From assembly GCA_963789785.1 (NCBI GenBank), contig CAWBNC010000024.1, forward strand, positions 62,001 to 126,000: DNA of 64,000 bases, in the 5' to 3' direction. The notes under the pieces are model-generated. The model was not told where the DNA came from. It saw only the letters and a program-made list of their open reading frames with translations, and did not search any database. This DNA comes from JAEULH01 sp963789785 (GTDB lineage Bacteria > Pseudomonadota > Alphaproteobacteria > Rhodospirillales > Defluviicoccaceae). A program made the position numbers and the translations under genes. Positions 39,682-48,668 of the stretch are shown here, piece after piece (position 1 is the stretch's first letter; each line of letters begins with the position of its first letter).

Positions 39682-40969
39682 ATGCAGACAGCCGCCGTCG
39701 TCGCTCGGGCGCTCGCCTGGATCGCGCTCGTGGTCGGGGTTGCGGCACTGCCTCCACGCCAAGGGGCGGCCGCGGACATCGCCGCGCCGGAAGCGGCTGC
39801 GCCCGATCGGCCCTTCGGCGACGCAACGGCAAGCGATGAAAGCTTCTCGACCTGGCTTGCCGGGGTCCGGGTCGAGGCAATGCGCCGCGGGGTTTCGGCG
39901 GCGACGCTCGATGCGGCCCTGTCGGGAGTTCGAGCCTCTCGACCGGGTGCTTGAGCTCGACCGCCGGCAACCGGAGTTCAGTCAGACATTCTGGCAGTAC
40001 CTCGACAAGCGGGTGACGGCGCAACGCGTCGAGCGCGGTCGGCAGATGCTGGCGGAGCACGCCGACCTGCTTGAAGCGGCCTCCCGTCGCTTTGGCGTCC
40101 AGCCTCGCTTCATCGTCGCGTTCTGGGCGCTGGAGAGCAACTTCGGCGACTATACGGGCAGCGACCCGGCGGCCGCGGCGATTGCAACCCTCGCCTACGA
40201 CAAACGCCGCAGCGCGTTCTTTCGCGAGCAGCTTCTGGCCCTGCTTGAGGAAATGAATGACGGCGACATTCCGGCCAATGCAACCGGCTCGTGGGCCGGC
40301 GCGCTCGGCCAGCCGCAATTTATCCCGACCACCTACCGGCGCTACGCCGTCGACTTCGACGGCGACGGCCGCAGGGATCTGTGGACCAGCCTCGCCGATG
40401 TCTTCGGCTCGACGGCGAATTATCTCGCCGCCGCCGGCTGGGATGACCGTCGCACCTGGGGCCGCGAGGTTCGCCTGCCGGCGAACTTCAATCTGACCCT
40501 GTCGGGCCTTGAGACGGAAAAACCGCTCACGGAGTGGCAGCGTCTCGGCGTGCGCGACATCGACGGCGAAAATCTGCCGGTTGTCGACCTGACCGCCTCG
40601 CTCATCCTGCCCGGCGGTATTTCCGGCGGCCCGGCGCTGCTGGTCTATCCCAACTTCCGGACCATAATGGCCTGGAACCGCTCGATCCTCTATGCCGTGG
40701 CCGTCGGTCATCTTTCCGATCGTCTGGCCGGCGGCGACGCCTTCCGGACCCTGCCGCCGGCGAACGAGGTGGCGTTGTCGCGCTCGGATCTGATCGAGAT
40801 TCAGAGCCTTCTCGGCCGCCTCGGTTTCGATATCGGTACAGCCGACGGCATCGTCGGGCCGCAAACCCGCCGCGCGATCATGAGTTTCCAGCAGGAAGCG
40901 CGACTGCCGGCGGACGGCTATCCCGGCAGTACCCTGCTGGATACGATCCGCCGGGTCTCGGCCGAGTAG
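39682..40969 (+). CDS. mltB: Lytic murein transglycosylase, MltB family, with peptidoglycan-binding domain (one frame break)
   Basis: Periplasmic enzyme cleaving MurNAc-GlcNAc bonds to 1,6-anhydro products. A signal peptide ends near RQGAAA (ATG 39682 or GTG 39676). Near 39932 the reading steps one base forward to EPLDRVLELDRRQPEFSQTF. The catalytic Glu is in FIVAFWALESNFGDYTG, with GSWAGALGQPQFIPTTYRRY and DLWTSLADVFGSTANYL as family markers. The C-terminal 65 residues are a PG-binding domain (LLGRLGFDIGTADGIVGPQTRRAI). About 429 aa. Ten bases before rlpA; both act on the wall. Confidence 0.92.
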
Positions 40970-40979
40970 GGAGGCGAGG

Positions 40980-41948
40980 ATGCGTCAGCCGCAGGTCCAG
41001 CCCGGGGTCGGACGCCAAGCATTCCGACATTGCCTGACTGCGGTCGCGCTCGTCGCCACCGCCGCGCTCGCGGGCTGCGGCGGGGCCGATCCCGGCGAGC
41101 CGCCTCCATCCGTCGGCGCGGCGGACACGTTCGAGCCCGGCGTCGGCGCCGATCCCGGCTTCAAAATCGGCCGGCCGTATGCCATCAACGGCGTCTGGTA
41201 CCGGCCGGCGGTCGACTGGAGCTACGTGGAGGAAGGTGTCGCCTCGTGGTACGGTACCGAGTTCCACGGCCGCACGACCGCTAACGGCGAACGCTTCGAC
41301 ATGCATGACCTGTCGGCGGCGCACCGGACGCTGCCGCTGCCGAGCATCGTCGAGGTCACCAATCTGGAAAACGGGCGCAGCCTCAGGCTTCGCGTCAACG
41401 ATCGCGGACCGTTCGCGCGCAGCCGCATTATCGACGTGTCGAAGAGCGCGGCCAAGGCCCTCGGATTCTACGACAAGGGCACGGCCCGGGTTCGCGTTCG
41501 GCTGGTGACCGACGAGAGCATGCGCCTTGCAGGGCTCAGCCCGCCCGCAAGGACGATGCCCGTTACCGCGCCCGCCGAACGGCTCGCCGCCGCGCCTGTC
41601 GTCGCAGCCGTTGTGACGCAAGCCGCCGCGCCTCCCGCCGCTCCCGTGGCAGCTCCCGTGGTCGGGCGCCAGGTCGTCGCCGACGCCAGCACCGACGGCG
41701 GGGCCTACCGTATCTATTCGGCCCGGTCCTTCGTTCAGGCGGGCGCCTTCGCCGACGGCGGTAATGCTTCGCGCGCCGGCATGCAGCTCGCTCATCTCGC
41801 TCCGGTCGTCATTACTTACGGGGCGCCGGAGGGGCCGAACTTCTACCGCGTCCGGCTGGGCCCCCTGGCTTCGGCGGACGAGGCCAACAGGGTGCTCGCC
41901 GAGGTGATTCGCGCCGGTTACCCCGGCTCTCGGGTGGTTATGGAATAG
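40980..41948 (+). CDS. rlpA: RlpA-family septal ring lytic transglycosylase lipoprotein
   Basis: 322 aa. Lipobox LAGC puts the lipid Cys at about residue 33. The double-psi beta-barrel spans about 80-170: GVASWYGTEFHGRTTANGE with the catalytic Glu, then HRTLPLPSIVEVTNLEN, LRVNDRGPF and IIDVSKSAAKALGF. An Ala/Pro/Val linker leads to a C-terminal SPOR domain (FVQAGAFADGGNASRAG to FYRVRLGPL). It acts on naked glycan at division sites. It sits between mltB and a D,D-carboxypeptidase. Confidence 0.94.
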   Translation: MRQPQVQPGVGRQAFRHCLTAVALVATAALAGCGGADPGEPPPSVGAADTFEPGVGADPGFKIGRPYAINGVWYRPAVDWSYVEEGVASWYGTEFHGRTTANGERFDMHDLSAAHRTLPLPSIVEVTNLENGRSLRLRVNDRGPFARSRIIDVSKSAAKALGFYDKGTARVRVRLVTDESMRLAGLSPPARTMPVTAPAERLAAAPVVAAVVTQAAAPPAAPVAAPVVGRQVVADASTDGGAYRIYSARSFVQAGAFADGGNASRAGMQLAHLAPVVITYGAPEGPNFYRVRLGPLASADEANRVLAEVIRAGYPGSRVVME

Positions 41949-42013
41949 GCCGGCGCCGGCACCGCCGGTTTCTTTCGCGCTGACATCAACATCGACCGAA
42001 CCGTCGAGGAACA

Positions 42014-43177
42014 ATGACATCAAGCTTTAAGATAATCTTCTATCCATTCTTCGCGGCAGCATTTCTTCTGGTTTTTGCAGCGCTACCGGCGGCTGCTTTC
42101 GAAACGCCGGCGCGCGAGGCCATCCTCCTCGACGCCGACACCGGCGCGATCCTCTTCGAGAAGAACGCCGATGCACCGATGCCGCCGGCGTCGATGAGCA
42201 AGATGATGACGCTCTATGTCCTCTTCGACCGGATCAAGTCAGGCCGCCTGTCGCTCAATGACACCATGACCGTCAGCCAGAACGCCTGGAAGAAGGGCGG
42301 AGCAGCCAGCGGCGGCTCGACCATGTTTCTCAATCCGAACGAGCAGGTGCGGGTCGAGGATCTGATTCGCGGCATCATCATCCAGTCGGGCAACGACGCA
42401 TCGATTGTCGTGGCGGAAGGCATCAGCGGCACGGAAGAGGCGTTTGCCCAGGAGTTGACGAAGACGGCGAAGAAGATCGGCCTGCGCAACTCGACGTTCA
42501 GGAATGCCACGGGCCTGCCCGATCCCGAGCACCGCATGACGGCGCGGGATCTGGCGACCCTGGCCTACCACACGATCAACGACTTTCCGGACTTCTACCA
42601 CTTCTATTCGGAGAAAGAGTTCGAGCATAACGGCATCCGCCAGGGCAACCGCAACCCGCTGTTGTACAAGACTATCGGCGTCGACGGGTTGAAGACGGGG
42701 CACACCGAAAACGCCGGCTTCTGCCTCGCGGCGTCGGCGAAGCAGGGCGAGCGGCGGCTGATCCTCGTCGTCGGCGGCCTGTCATCGATGCAGGAGCGGA
42801 GCGACGAGAGCGACCGCATTCTCTCCTGGGGCTTCCGCCAGTTCGACAACTACGCCCTGTTCAAGCCAGGTGACGAGGTGACCGCGGCCGACGTCTGGCT
42901 GGGCCAGCAGGAGACGGTGCCGCTGGTGAGCGCCGATGGCGTAACCGTGACCCTCCCGCGCAACGTCCGCCAGGAGATGAAGGTCACGGCCGATTATGAC
43001 GGGCCGATTCCGGCGCCGATCCACAAGGGCGACCGCCTTGCGATGCTCAGCATCTCCGCCCCGGAGGTCGAGACGATTCAGGTGCCGCTCGTCGCCGGCG
43101 CCTCGGTCGATCGACTCGGCATGTTCGGCCGTCTGGGTGTCGCGCTGGCGCATCTCGCCGGCGTCTCGACCCACTGA
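42014..43177 (+). CDS. dacC: D-alanyl-D-alanine carboxypeptidase (PBP5/6 family)
   Basis: 387 aa, intact. A signal peptide ends near LPAAAFE. The penicillin-binding motifs are all present: SMSK at 60-63, SGN at 125-127 and KTG at 227-229. The C-terminal PBP5_C beta-sandwich follows, but the terminal amphipathic anchor is weak (FGRLGVALAHLAGVS). It trims the terminal D-Ala from pentapeptides in the periplasm. dacC/dacF naming is uncertain. The rlpA-dac-tmk-holB-metG order is conserved in alphaproteobacteria. Confidence 0.94.
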   Translation: MTSSFKIIFYPFFAAAFLLVFAALPAAAFETPAREAILLDADTGAILFEKNADAPMPPASMSKMMTLYVLFDRIKSGRLSLNDTMTVSQNAWKKGGAASGGSTMFLNPNEQVRVEDLIRGIIIQSGNDASIVVAEGISGTEEAFAQELTKTAKKIGLRNSTFRNATGLPDPEHRMTARDLATLAYHTINDFPDFYHFYSEKEFEHNGIRQGNRNPLLYKTIGVDGLKTGHTENAGFCLAASAKQGERRLILVVGGLSSMQERSDESDRILSWGFRQFDNYALFKPGDEVTAADVWLGQQETVPLVSADGVTVTLPRNVRQEMKVTADYDGPIPAPIHKGDRLAMLSISAPEVETIQVPLVAGASVDRLGMFGRLGVALAHLAGVSTH

Positions 43178-43197
43178 CGCCTCGCCCACATTCCGGG

Positions 43198-43869
43198 GTG
43201 GACGCGCCGGGCGACGTCGCCAGCAGAGGACGGTTCGTCACCATTGAAGGCGGCGAGGGGGCCGGCAAGTCGTCCCAGGTACGGCTTCTTGCCGAAGCCC
43301 TGCGCTCGCGCGGGCTGTCGGTCGTGACGACGCGCGAACCGGGCGGCGCGCCGGCGGCAGAGGAGATTCGCGCGCTACTGGTCAGCGGCGCGATCCATCG
43401 CTGGTCGACGATGACGGAGACGTTGCTGCATTACGCGGCGCGACGCGAACACCTGGATGCGACCATCCTGCCGGCGCTGGCCGCCGGCGCCTGGGTCGTC
43501 TGCGATCGTTTCGCCGAACTCGACCATGGCCTACCAGGGTTACGGCCACGGCCTGGCGGCGACGTCGTCAACGCTCTCCATGAGCTGGTCGTCGATGCGA
43601 TACGACCCGATCTGACCCTGATTCTCGACATTCCGGTGGAGCAGGGGCTGGCGCGCGCCCGAGACCGTGCTGGCGGCTGCGCCGGCGGCGAGGACCGCTA
43701 CGAGCGGATGGACCGCGCCTTCCACGAGCGCGTTCGTCGCGGCTTTCTCGCCATCGCCGAGACCGAGCCGGATCGCTGCGTCGTCGTCGACGCCAGCCGA
43801 TCGCCGGATCGGGTCGCCGCCGACCTCCAGCGATGCGTGTTCGCCCGGTTCATGCGGAGCGGCGCGTGA
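43198..43869 (+). CDS. tmk: Thymidylate kinase (internal compensated frame error)
   Basis: Phosphorylates dTMP to dTDP; 223 aa from GTG 43198. The P-loop GGEGAGKSS is at residues 18-26; TTREPGG and the DR of VVCDRF follow. Between about 43518 and 43560 the frame gives ELDHGLPGLRPRPG, but one base forward the same DNA reads STMAYQGYGHGL, which is the conserved TMK segment (DSTMAYQG). Downstream the original frame is right again (VVNALHELVVDAIRPDLTLILD). So one extra and one missing base offset each other and leave the frame open while scrambling about 14 residues. GTGA overlap with holB. Confidence 0.93.
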   Translation: MDAPGDVASRGRFVTIEGGEGAGKSSQVRLLAEALRSRGLSVVTTREPGGAPAAEEIRALLVSGAIHRWSTMTETLLHYAARREHLDATILPALAAGAWVVCDRFAELDHGLPGLRPRPGGDVVNALHELVVDAIRPDLTLILDIPVEQGLARARDRAGGCAGGEDRYERMDRAFHERVRRGFLAIAETEPDRCVVVDASRSPDRVAADLQRCVFARFMRSGA

Positions 43870-45000
43870 GCGCGCGGGCCGCAGTCGCGGCCTCACCGCC
43901 GCCGGCGCTATCGCCGCGGGCCAATCCCGATCTTCTCGGCCATGAGGCGGGTGAGCGGACGCTTCTCGCCGCGGCGCAGGGCGGCCGTCTCGCCCATGCT
44001 TGGCTGATCACCGGCCCGGCCGGAATTGGCAAGGCGACACTCGCCTTTCGCTTCGCGCGCTACCTTCTCGCCGGCGGCCGGCATCCCGGGCAGGGCTCGC
44101 TACTGTCGGCCGCGGGCAACGAGGCGGACGAGGGAACGGGCCTGTTCGTCGCGCCCGATCACCCTGCCTTCCGGCGGGTTGCCGGCGGCGGCCACGCCGA
44201 TCTGCTGACGATCGAACGAAGCTTCGACGACCGGCGGGACCGGCTCCGCCGGGAGATCGTGGTCGACGATGTTCGCGCCATCGGTGCCTTCCTCGCCCAG
44301 ACGCCGGCGGAGGGCGGCTGGCGCATCGTCGTCGTCGACAGCGCCGACGCGCTCAACCGCAACGCCGCCAACGCGCTGCTCAAGGGTCTGGAGGAACCTC
44401 CCGACAGGGCGCTCCTGCTGCTGGTCAGCGACGCCCCCGGCGGCCTGCTGCCCACGATCCGCTCGCGCTGCCGGCGGCTGGCGCTGCAGCCGTTGCCGAC
44501 GGACATCGTCAACGCGCTTCTCGGCCGCTACCAGCCGCAACTGGATGACGCCGAGCGCGCCGTCCTGGTCGACCTCGCCGAAGGCAGCATCGGTCGGGCG
44601 CTGGCTCTGGCCGAAGCCGGGGTCGACGCAGATCCACCGCGATATCCGGCGGCTCTTCTTGTCCCTCCCGTCGCTCGACGTGAGCGCGCTTCACCGCCTC
44701 TGTGACGACGTCCTGAAGCAGAAGGAGGACGGCTTCGCGGTGCTTGCCGACCTCATCCGCTGGTGGCTGGCCGGCCTTACCCGCCGCGCCGCCGGCGCCT
44801 CGGCCGCGAGCGCAGAGGCCGAAGGAGCAGGGGCGCAGGCCCGCTTCGACGCGGTCGCCGGGGCGGCATCGCTTGATTGCTGGCTCGAGGTATGGGAAAA
44901 AACCGAGCGCCTTCTTGCTGTCGTCGACAGCGCCAATCTGGACCGCAAGCAGGTGCTGCTCAGCATCTTTCTCGATATCGCGGCGGCGATGCGCCGCTGA
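43866..45000 (+). CDS. holB: DNA polymerase III delta' subunit (one frame break)
   Basis: Clamp-loader subunit. GTG 43866 overlaps the tmk stop. AAA+ features: LAHAWLITGPAGIGKATLA (Walker A), WRIVVVDSADALNRNAANALLKGLEEPP (Walker B and the sensor region), and LPTIRSRCRRLAL. Near 44628 the reading steps one base forward to LHRDIRRLFLSLPSLD and runs through the C-terminal helical domain (CWLEVWEKTERLLAVVDSAN) to 45000. About 378 aa. The tmk-holB-metG-tatD order is conserved widely. Confidence 0.92.
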
Positions 45001-45057
45001 ATCCGCCGGATCCCCGTGCGGCCCCCGCGATACACGACAACGAGGGAATTAAAAGGC

Positions 45058-46659
45058 ATGGCCGACGGCGCCGCCTTCTACGTCACGACGCCCATTTATT
45101 ACGTCAACGACGTGCCGCACATCGGCCACATGTACACCACCCTTGCCTGCGACGTGCTCGCCCGATTCAAGCGTCTCGACGGCGACCGCGTCAAGTTCCT
45201 CACCGGCACCGACGAGCACGGCCAGAAGGTGGAGAAGGCGGCCGCCGCGGCCGGCCTAGCGCCGAAGGCGTTCACCGATCGGGTTTCGGGCAACTTCCGC
45301 GACCTTGCCGCACGAATGAACTTCTCGAACGATGACTTCATCCGCACCACCGAGCCGCGCCATTTGGCCGCCTGTCAGGCGCTGTGGCTGCGTCTGATCG
45401 AGCGCGGCGAAATCTATCTCGGCAGCTACGCCGGCTGGTATGCCGTGCGCGACGAGGCCTTCTATGCCGAGAGCGAGCTTACCCGGACCGCCGACGGCGG
45501 CCGGTTTGCGCCCTCCGGCGCGTCGGTCGAGTGGGTCGAGGAGCCGAGCTACTTTTTCCGCCTTTCGGCCTGGCAGGACCGGCTGCTGGCGTTCTACGAG
45601 GACCGCCCGGACTTCATCGCGCCGGAGACGCGGCGCAACGAGGTCGTCAGCTTCGTCCGCGGCGGGCTGCAGGATCTGTCGGTGTCGCGGACCACGTTCC
45701 GCTGGGGCATTCCGGTTCCGAACGACGACGCGCACATCATGTACGTCTGGCTCGACGCGCTGACGAACTACATCACGGCCATAGGCTTCCCCGATATCGA
45801 CGGCGAAGACTACCGGGCGTTCTGGCCCGCCGACCTGCACATGGTCGGCAAGGACATCCTCCGTTTTCACGCCGTCTACTGGCCGGCGTTCCTGATGGCC
45901 GCTGGGCTGGAGCCGCCGCGCCGGGTATTCGCTCACGGCTGGTGGACCAACGAAGGCCAGAAGATCTCGAAGTCGCTCGGCAATGTCATCGATCCGCTGA
46001 CGCTGGTCGAGACCTACGGGCTGGACCCGGTCCGCTACTTCATGCTGCGCGAGGTACCGTTCGGCGCCGACGGTGACTTCTCCCACCGCGCCATCGTCGG
46101 GCGCATTAACGGCGATCTCGCCAATGACTTCGGCAACCTGGCTCAGCGGGTGCTGTCGATGATCGCCCGCAACTGCGAAGGCCGGCTGCCGCAGCCGGGT
46201 CCTTTCAGCAGCGAAGACGACGCGCTGCTGGCGCGCGCCTACGGCCTGATCGCGCAGGTCCGGGCAAGCGTCGGCAGCCAGGCCTTTCACGGCGCGCTCA
46301 CCCAGATCTGGAGCGTCGTCGCCGAGGCCAACGGCTACGTCGACCGACAGGCGCCCTGGGCGTTGCGCAAGACCGATCCGGCGCGGATGAAGACGGTTCT
46401 CTACGTCCTTGCCGAGGCGATCCGTCACCTCGGCCTGGTCATGCAGCCGTTCACCCCGGACGCCGCCGCGCGACTGCTCGATCAGCTCGCTGTCGATGCC
46501 GATCGGCGCAGCTTCTCGGCGGCGGGACCGGAGGCGGCGCTGGCGCCCGGCACAGCGCTGCCGCGCCCGGTCGGAATCTTTCCGCGCTATGTTGAGCCCA
46601 CAGACGCGGAAGCAGGAGCGGGGGCGGGGGCTGGGTCGCGCAGCGGGAAGGCGCTTTAG
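45058..46659 (+). CDS. metG: Methionyl-tRNA synthetase
   Basis: Class I synthetase; 533 aa from ATG 45058, intact. HIGH is exact at residues 21-24 and the KMSKS loop reads KISKS at about 302-306. The insert after FLTGTDEHGQKVEKAA lacks the zinc Cys pairs of E. coli MetRS, so this is the short zinc-free (MetG2-type) enzyme usual in alphaproteobacteria. The C-terminal helical anticodon domain (VAEANGYVDRQAPWAL) is present, with a Gly/Ala-rich tail. Separated from holB by 57 bases. Confidence 0.96.
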   Translation: MADGAAFYVTTPIYYVNDVPHIGHMYTTLACDVLARFKRLDGDRVKFLTGTDEHGQKVEKAAAAAGLAPKAFTDRVSGNFRDLAARMNFSNDDFIRTTEPRHLAACQALWLRLIERGEIYLGSYAGWYAVRDEAFYAESELTRTADGGRFAPSGASVEWVEEPSYFFRLSAWQDRLLAFYEDRPDFIAPETRRNEVVSFVRGGLQDLSVSRTTFRWGIPVPNDDAHIMYVWLDALTNYITAIGFPDIDGEDYRAFWPADLHMVGKDILRFHAVYWPAFLMAAGLEPPRRVFAHGWWTNEGQKISKSLGNVIDPLTLVETYGLDPVRYFMLREVPFGADGDFSHRAIVGRINGDLANDFGNLAQRVLSMIARNCEGRLPQPGPFSSEDDALLARAYGLIAQVRASVGSQAFHGALTQIWSVVAEANGYVDRQAPWALRKTDPARMKTVLYVLAEAIRHLGLVMQPFTPDAAARLLDQLAVDADRRSFSAAGPEAALAPGTALPRPVGIFPRYVEPTDAEAGAGAGAGSRSGKAL

Positions 46660-46662
46660 CGG

Positions 46663-47457
46663 ATGCTGGTCGACAGCCACTGCCACCTGGACTTCCCCGA
46701 TTTCGAGCACGAGCTCGACGCCGTGGTCGCCCGCGCCGGCGCGGCCGGCGTCGGCGCGATGCTGACGATCTCGACACACCTCAGCCGCTTCGAGCGGGTG
46801 CGCGCCGTTGCCGAGCGGTTCGACAACGTCTGGTGCACCGTCGGCGTACATCCCCACGAGGCCGCCAGCGAAGGCGACATGACCAGCGAGGCGCTGGTGG
46901 AACTGGCGCGGCATCCGAAGGTCGTCGGCTTCGGCGAGACCGGTCTCGACTACTACTATGAGCACAGCCCGCGCGAGGCCCAGACGCGGAGCTTTAGGGC
47001 GCACATCACCGCAGCCCGCACCGCCGGCCTGCCGGTGATCGTCCATACCCGCGACGCCGATGACGATACCGCACGCCTGCTCGCCGAGGAGCAGGCCGCG
47101 GGGCCGTTCAGCGGCGTCATTCACTGCTTCAGCGCGACGCCGGCACTGGCCGAACAGGCACTGGCGCTCGGGCTCTACATCTCGTTCTCCGGCATCGTAA
47201 CCTTCAAGAAAGCCGACGCCTTGCGCGCCGTGGCCAAGACGGTTCCGCTGGAACGGCTGCTGGTGGAGACGGACGCGCCGTACCTCGCGCCGGGGCCGAA
47301 GCGGGGCAAGCGTAACGAGCCGGCGTTCGTCGTCCATACCGCGGCGGAAGTCGCCCGGGTGAGGGGCGTGGACGCCAGCATTCTTGCAGGGGCAACGAGC
47401 CGCAATTTCTACCGCCTGTTCGCCAAGGCCGACGCCGCCGCCACAGAGCGCCGATGA
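46663..47457 (+). CDS. tatD: TatD-family metal-dependent DNase
   Basis: 264 aa, intact. The TIM-barrel metal ligands are seen in order: DSHCHLDF (HxH), GFGETGLDYYY (Glu), VIVHTRDADDD (His), GVIHCFSA (His) and LVETDAPYLAP (Asp). TatD proteins are 3'-exonucleases linked to DNA repair and RNA turnover. Starts three bases after metG and ends in an ATGA overlap with the next gene, so it belongs to one operon. Confidence 0.95.
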   Translation: MLVDSHCHLDFPDFEHELDAVVARAGAAGVGAMLTISTHLSRFERVRAVAERFDNVWCTVGVHPHEAASEGDMTSEALVELARHPKVVGFGETGLDYYYEHSPREAQTRSFRAHITAARTAGLPVIVHTRDADDDTARLLAEEQAAGPFSGVIHCFSATPALAEQALALGLYISFSGIVTFKKADALRAVAKTVPLERLLVETDAPYLAPGPKRGKRNEPAFVVHTAAEVARVRGVDASILAGATSRNFYRLFAKADAAATERR

Positions 47458-48287
47458 GGATCGTCATCCTCGGTTCCGGCGGTTCAAGCGGCACACCGGC
47501 GCTCGACGTCGGCTGGGGCCGGTGCGATCCGGCCAATCCGAAGAACCGCAGAACCCGGCCGGCGATCCTGGTCGAGGAAGGCGAGACGCGGATCCTCGTC
47601 GACACGCCGCCGGATCTGCGCGAGCAGCTGCTGGCGGCCGATGTCCGGACCCTTTCGGCCGTGCTCTACACCCACGCCCACGCCGATCATCTCCATGGCA
47701 TCGACGATCTGCGCGCGATCAACCGCAACATCGCAGCGCCTCTGCCGACATTCGGCGATGCGGTCACGCTGGAGGCTCTGCGCCAACGCTTCGCCTATGC
47801 CGTCGAGCCGCTACCCGAGCGCGCCCGCAGCTACTACAAGCCGACGCTGGCGTTGCAGCCGATCGAGGATGGCGAGCGGCGCATGTTCGGCTCGATCGCG
47901 GTCACCGCGTTCACGCAGAACCACGGCTTCAGCACGACGGTCGGTTTTCGCTTCGGCGCGGCCGCCTACACAACGGACCTGGTCGAAATGTCGGAGGCCG
48001 CGTTCGCGATCCTGCAGGGGATCGACACGTGGATCATCGGCACGCCGATCGCCTACGCCCATCCGACCCACTGCGATGTCGACCGGGCGATCGAGTGGAT
48101 TGCGCGGATCCGGCCACGGCAGGCGGTGCTGAGCCACCTCGGCAACGACCTCGACTACGCGGCTCTGGCGGCGGCCCTGCCGGCGGGGGTCGAGCCGGCC
48201 TACGACAACATGGTGCTCGCGGTTCGCACGAAAGAACGAATCGGGGTCAACGAAAGCTCAACAGCGGAACAGGGAGGCGCGGACTAG
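47454..48287 (+). CDS. MBL-fold metallohydrolase (PhnP-like)
   Basis: 277 aa, intact. The metallo-beta-lactamase metal motif is THAHADHLHGIDDLR (HxHxDH), preceded by ILGSGGSSGTPALDVGWGRC, typical of the PhnP/YcbX-like phosphodiesterase branch. AFTQNHGF supplies another ligand and LSHLGNDLDY the last His. Members hydrolyse cyclic nucleotide-like phosphodiesters; the real substrate here is unknown. Always found after tatD in alphaproteobacteria. Confidence 0.92.
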   Translation: MRIVILGSGGSSGTPALDVGWGRCDPANPKNRRTRPAILVEEGETRILVDTPPDLREQLLAADVRTLSAVLYTHAHADHLHGIDDLRAINRNIAAPLPTFGDAVTLEALRQRFAYAVEPLPERARSYYKPTLALQPIEDGERRMFGSIAVTAFTQNHGFSTTVGFRFGAAAYTTDLVEMSEAAFAILQGIDTWIIGTPIAYAHPTHCDVDRAIEWIARIRPRQAVLSHLGNDLDYAALAAALPAGVEPAYDNMVLAVRTKERIGVNESSTAEQGGAD

Positions 48288-48330
48288 ACGTCACTCGGCC
48301 AATCATGCGCAACTGCGACGAGGGGGGTTC

Positions 48331-48576
48331 ATGTCCAATGCCTATGACAACGCTAACATTCTCAACGAAATCAGCCGCTGCGGCTGCGGCGCCGGGTTGT
48401 TGCCGTACCCGGTCGATGTCTTTCATGCCGAGACCGGCAGGCTGGTAACCCGGTTCTGCCATCGCTGCGCCGCCGATCTGATGGCTGCGGGGTCTGCGGC
48501 GGACGTCGGACGCCGGCGGGCAGCACGGAGGCCCGGCGAGGAAACGTCGTGCCGGGAGGGTGCGCAGGGGGACTGA
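48331..48576 (+). CDS. Small Cys-rich hypothetical protein
   Basis: 81 aa. Not recognised. The first 50 residues look protein-like, with a CxC pair (SRCGCGAG) and a CxxC pair (RFCHRCAAD) that could bind one zinc as a treble-clef-like ribbon. The last 30 are Arg/Gly-rich and may be a frame-shifted end. It lies 43 bases after the MBL gene and 92 before the large chemotaxis-like protein. Confidence 0.45.
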   Translation: MSNAYDNANILNEISRCGCGAGLLPYPVDVFHAETGRLVTRFCHRCAADLMAAGSAADVGRRRAARRPGEETSCREGAQGD

Positions 48577-48668
48577 CGATGGAACGAGCGACACGCTTGC
48601 GTTAGCTTAAAACGCAAGCCCGCCTGGCAAGGTCGCCAGGCGACAGGACTAGGCGGCGGGGGACTTTG

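Noticed and set aside
45256..47337. A 693-residue antisense frame opposite metG and tatD
   Set aside because: No family motif; it is the expected shadow of GC-rich coding sequence with strong third-position bias.
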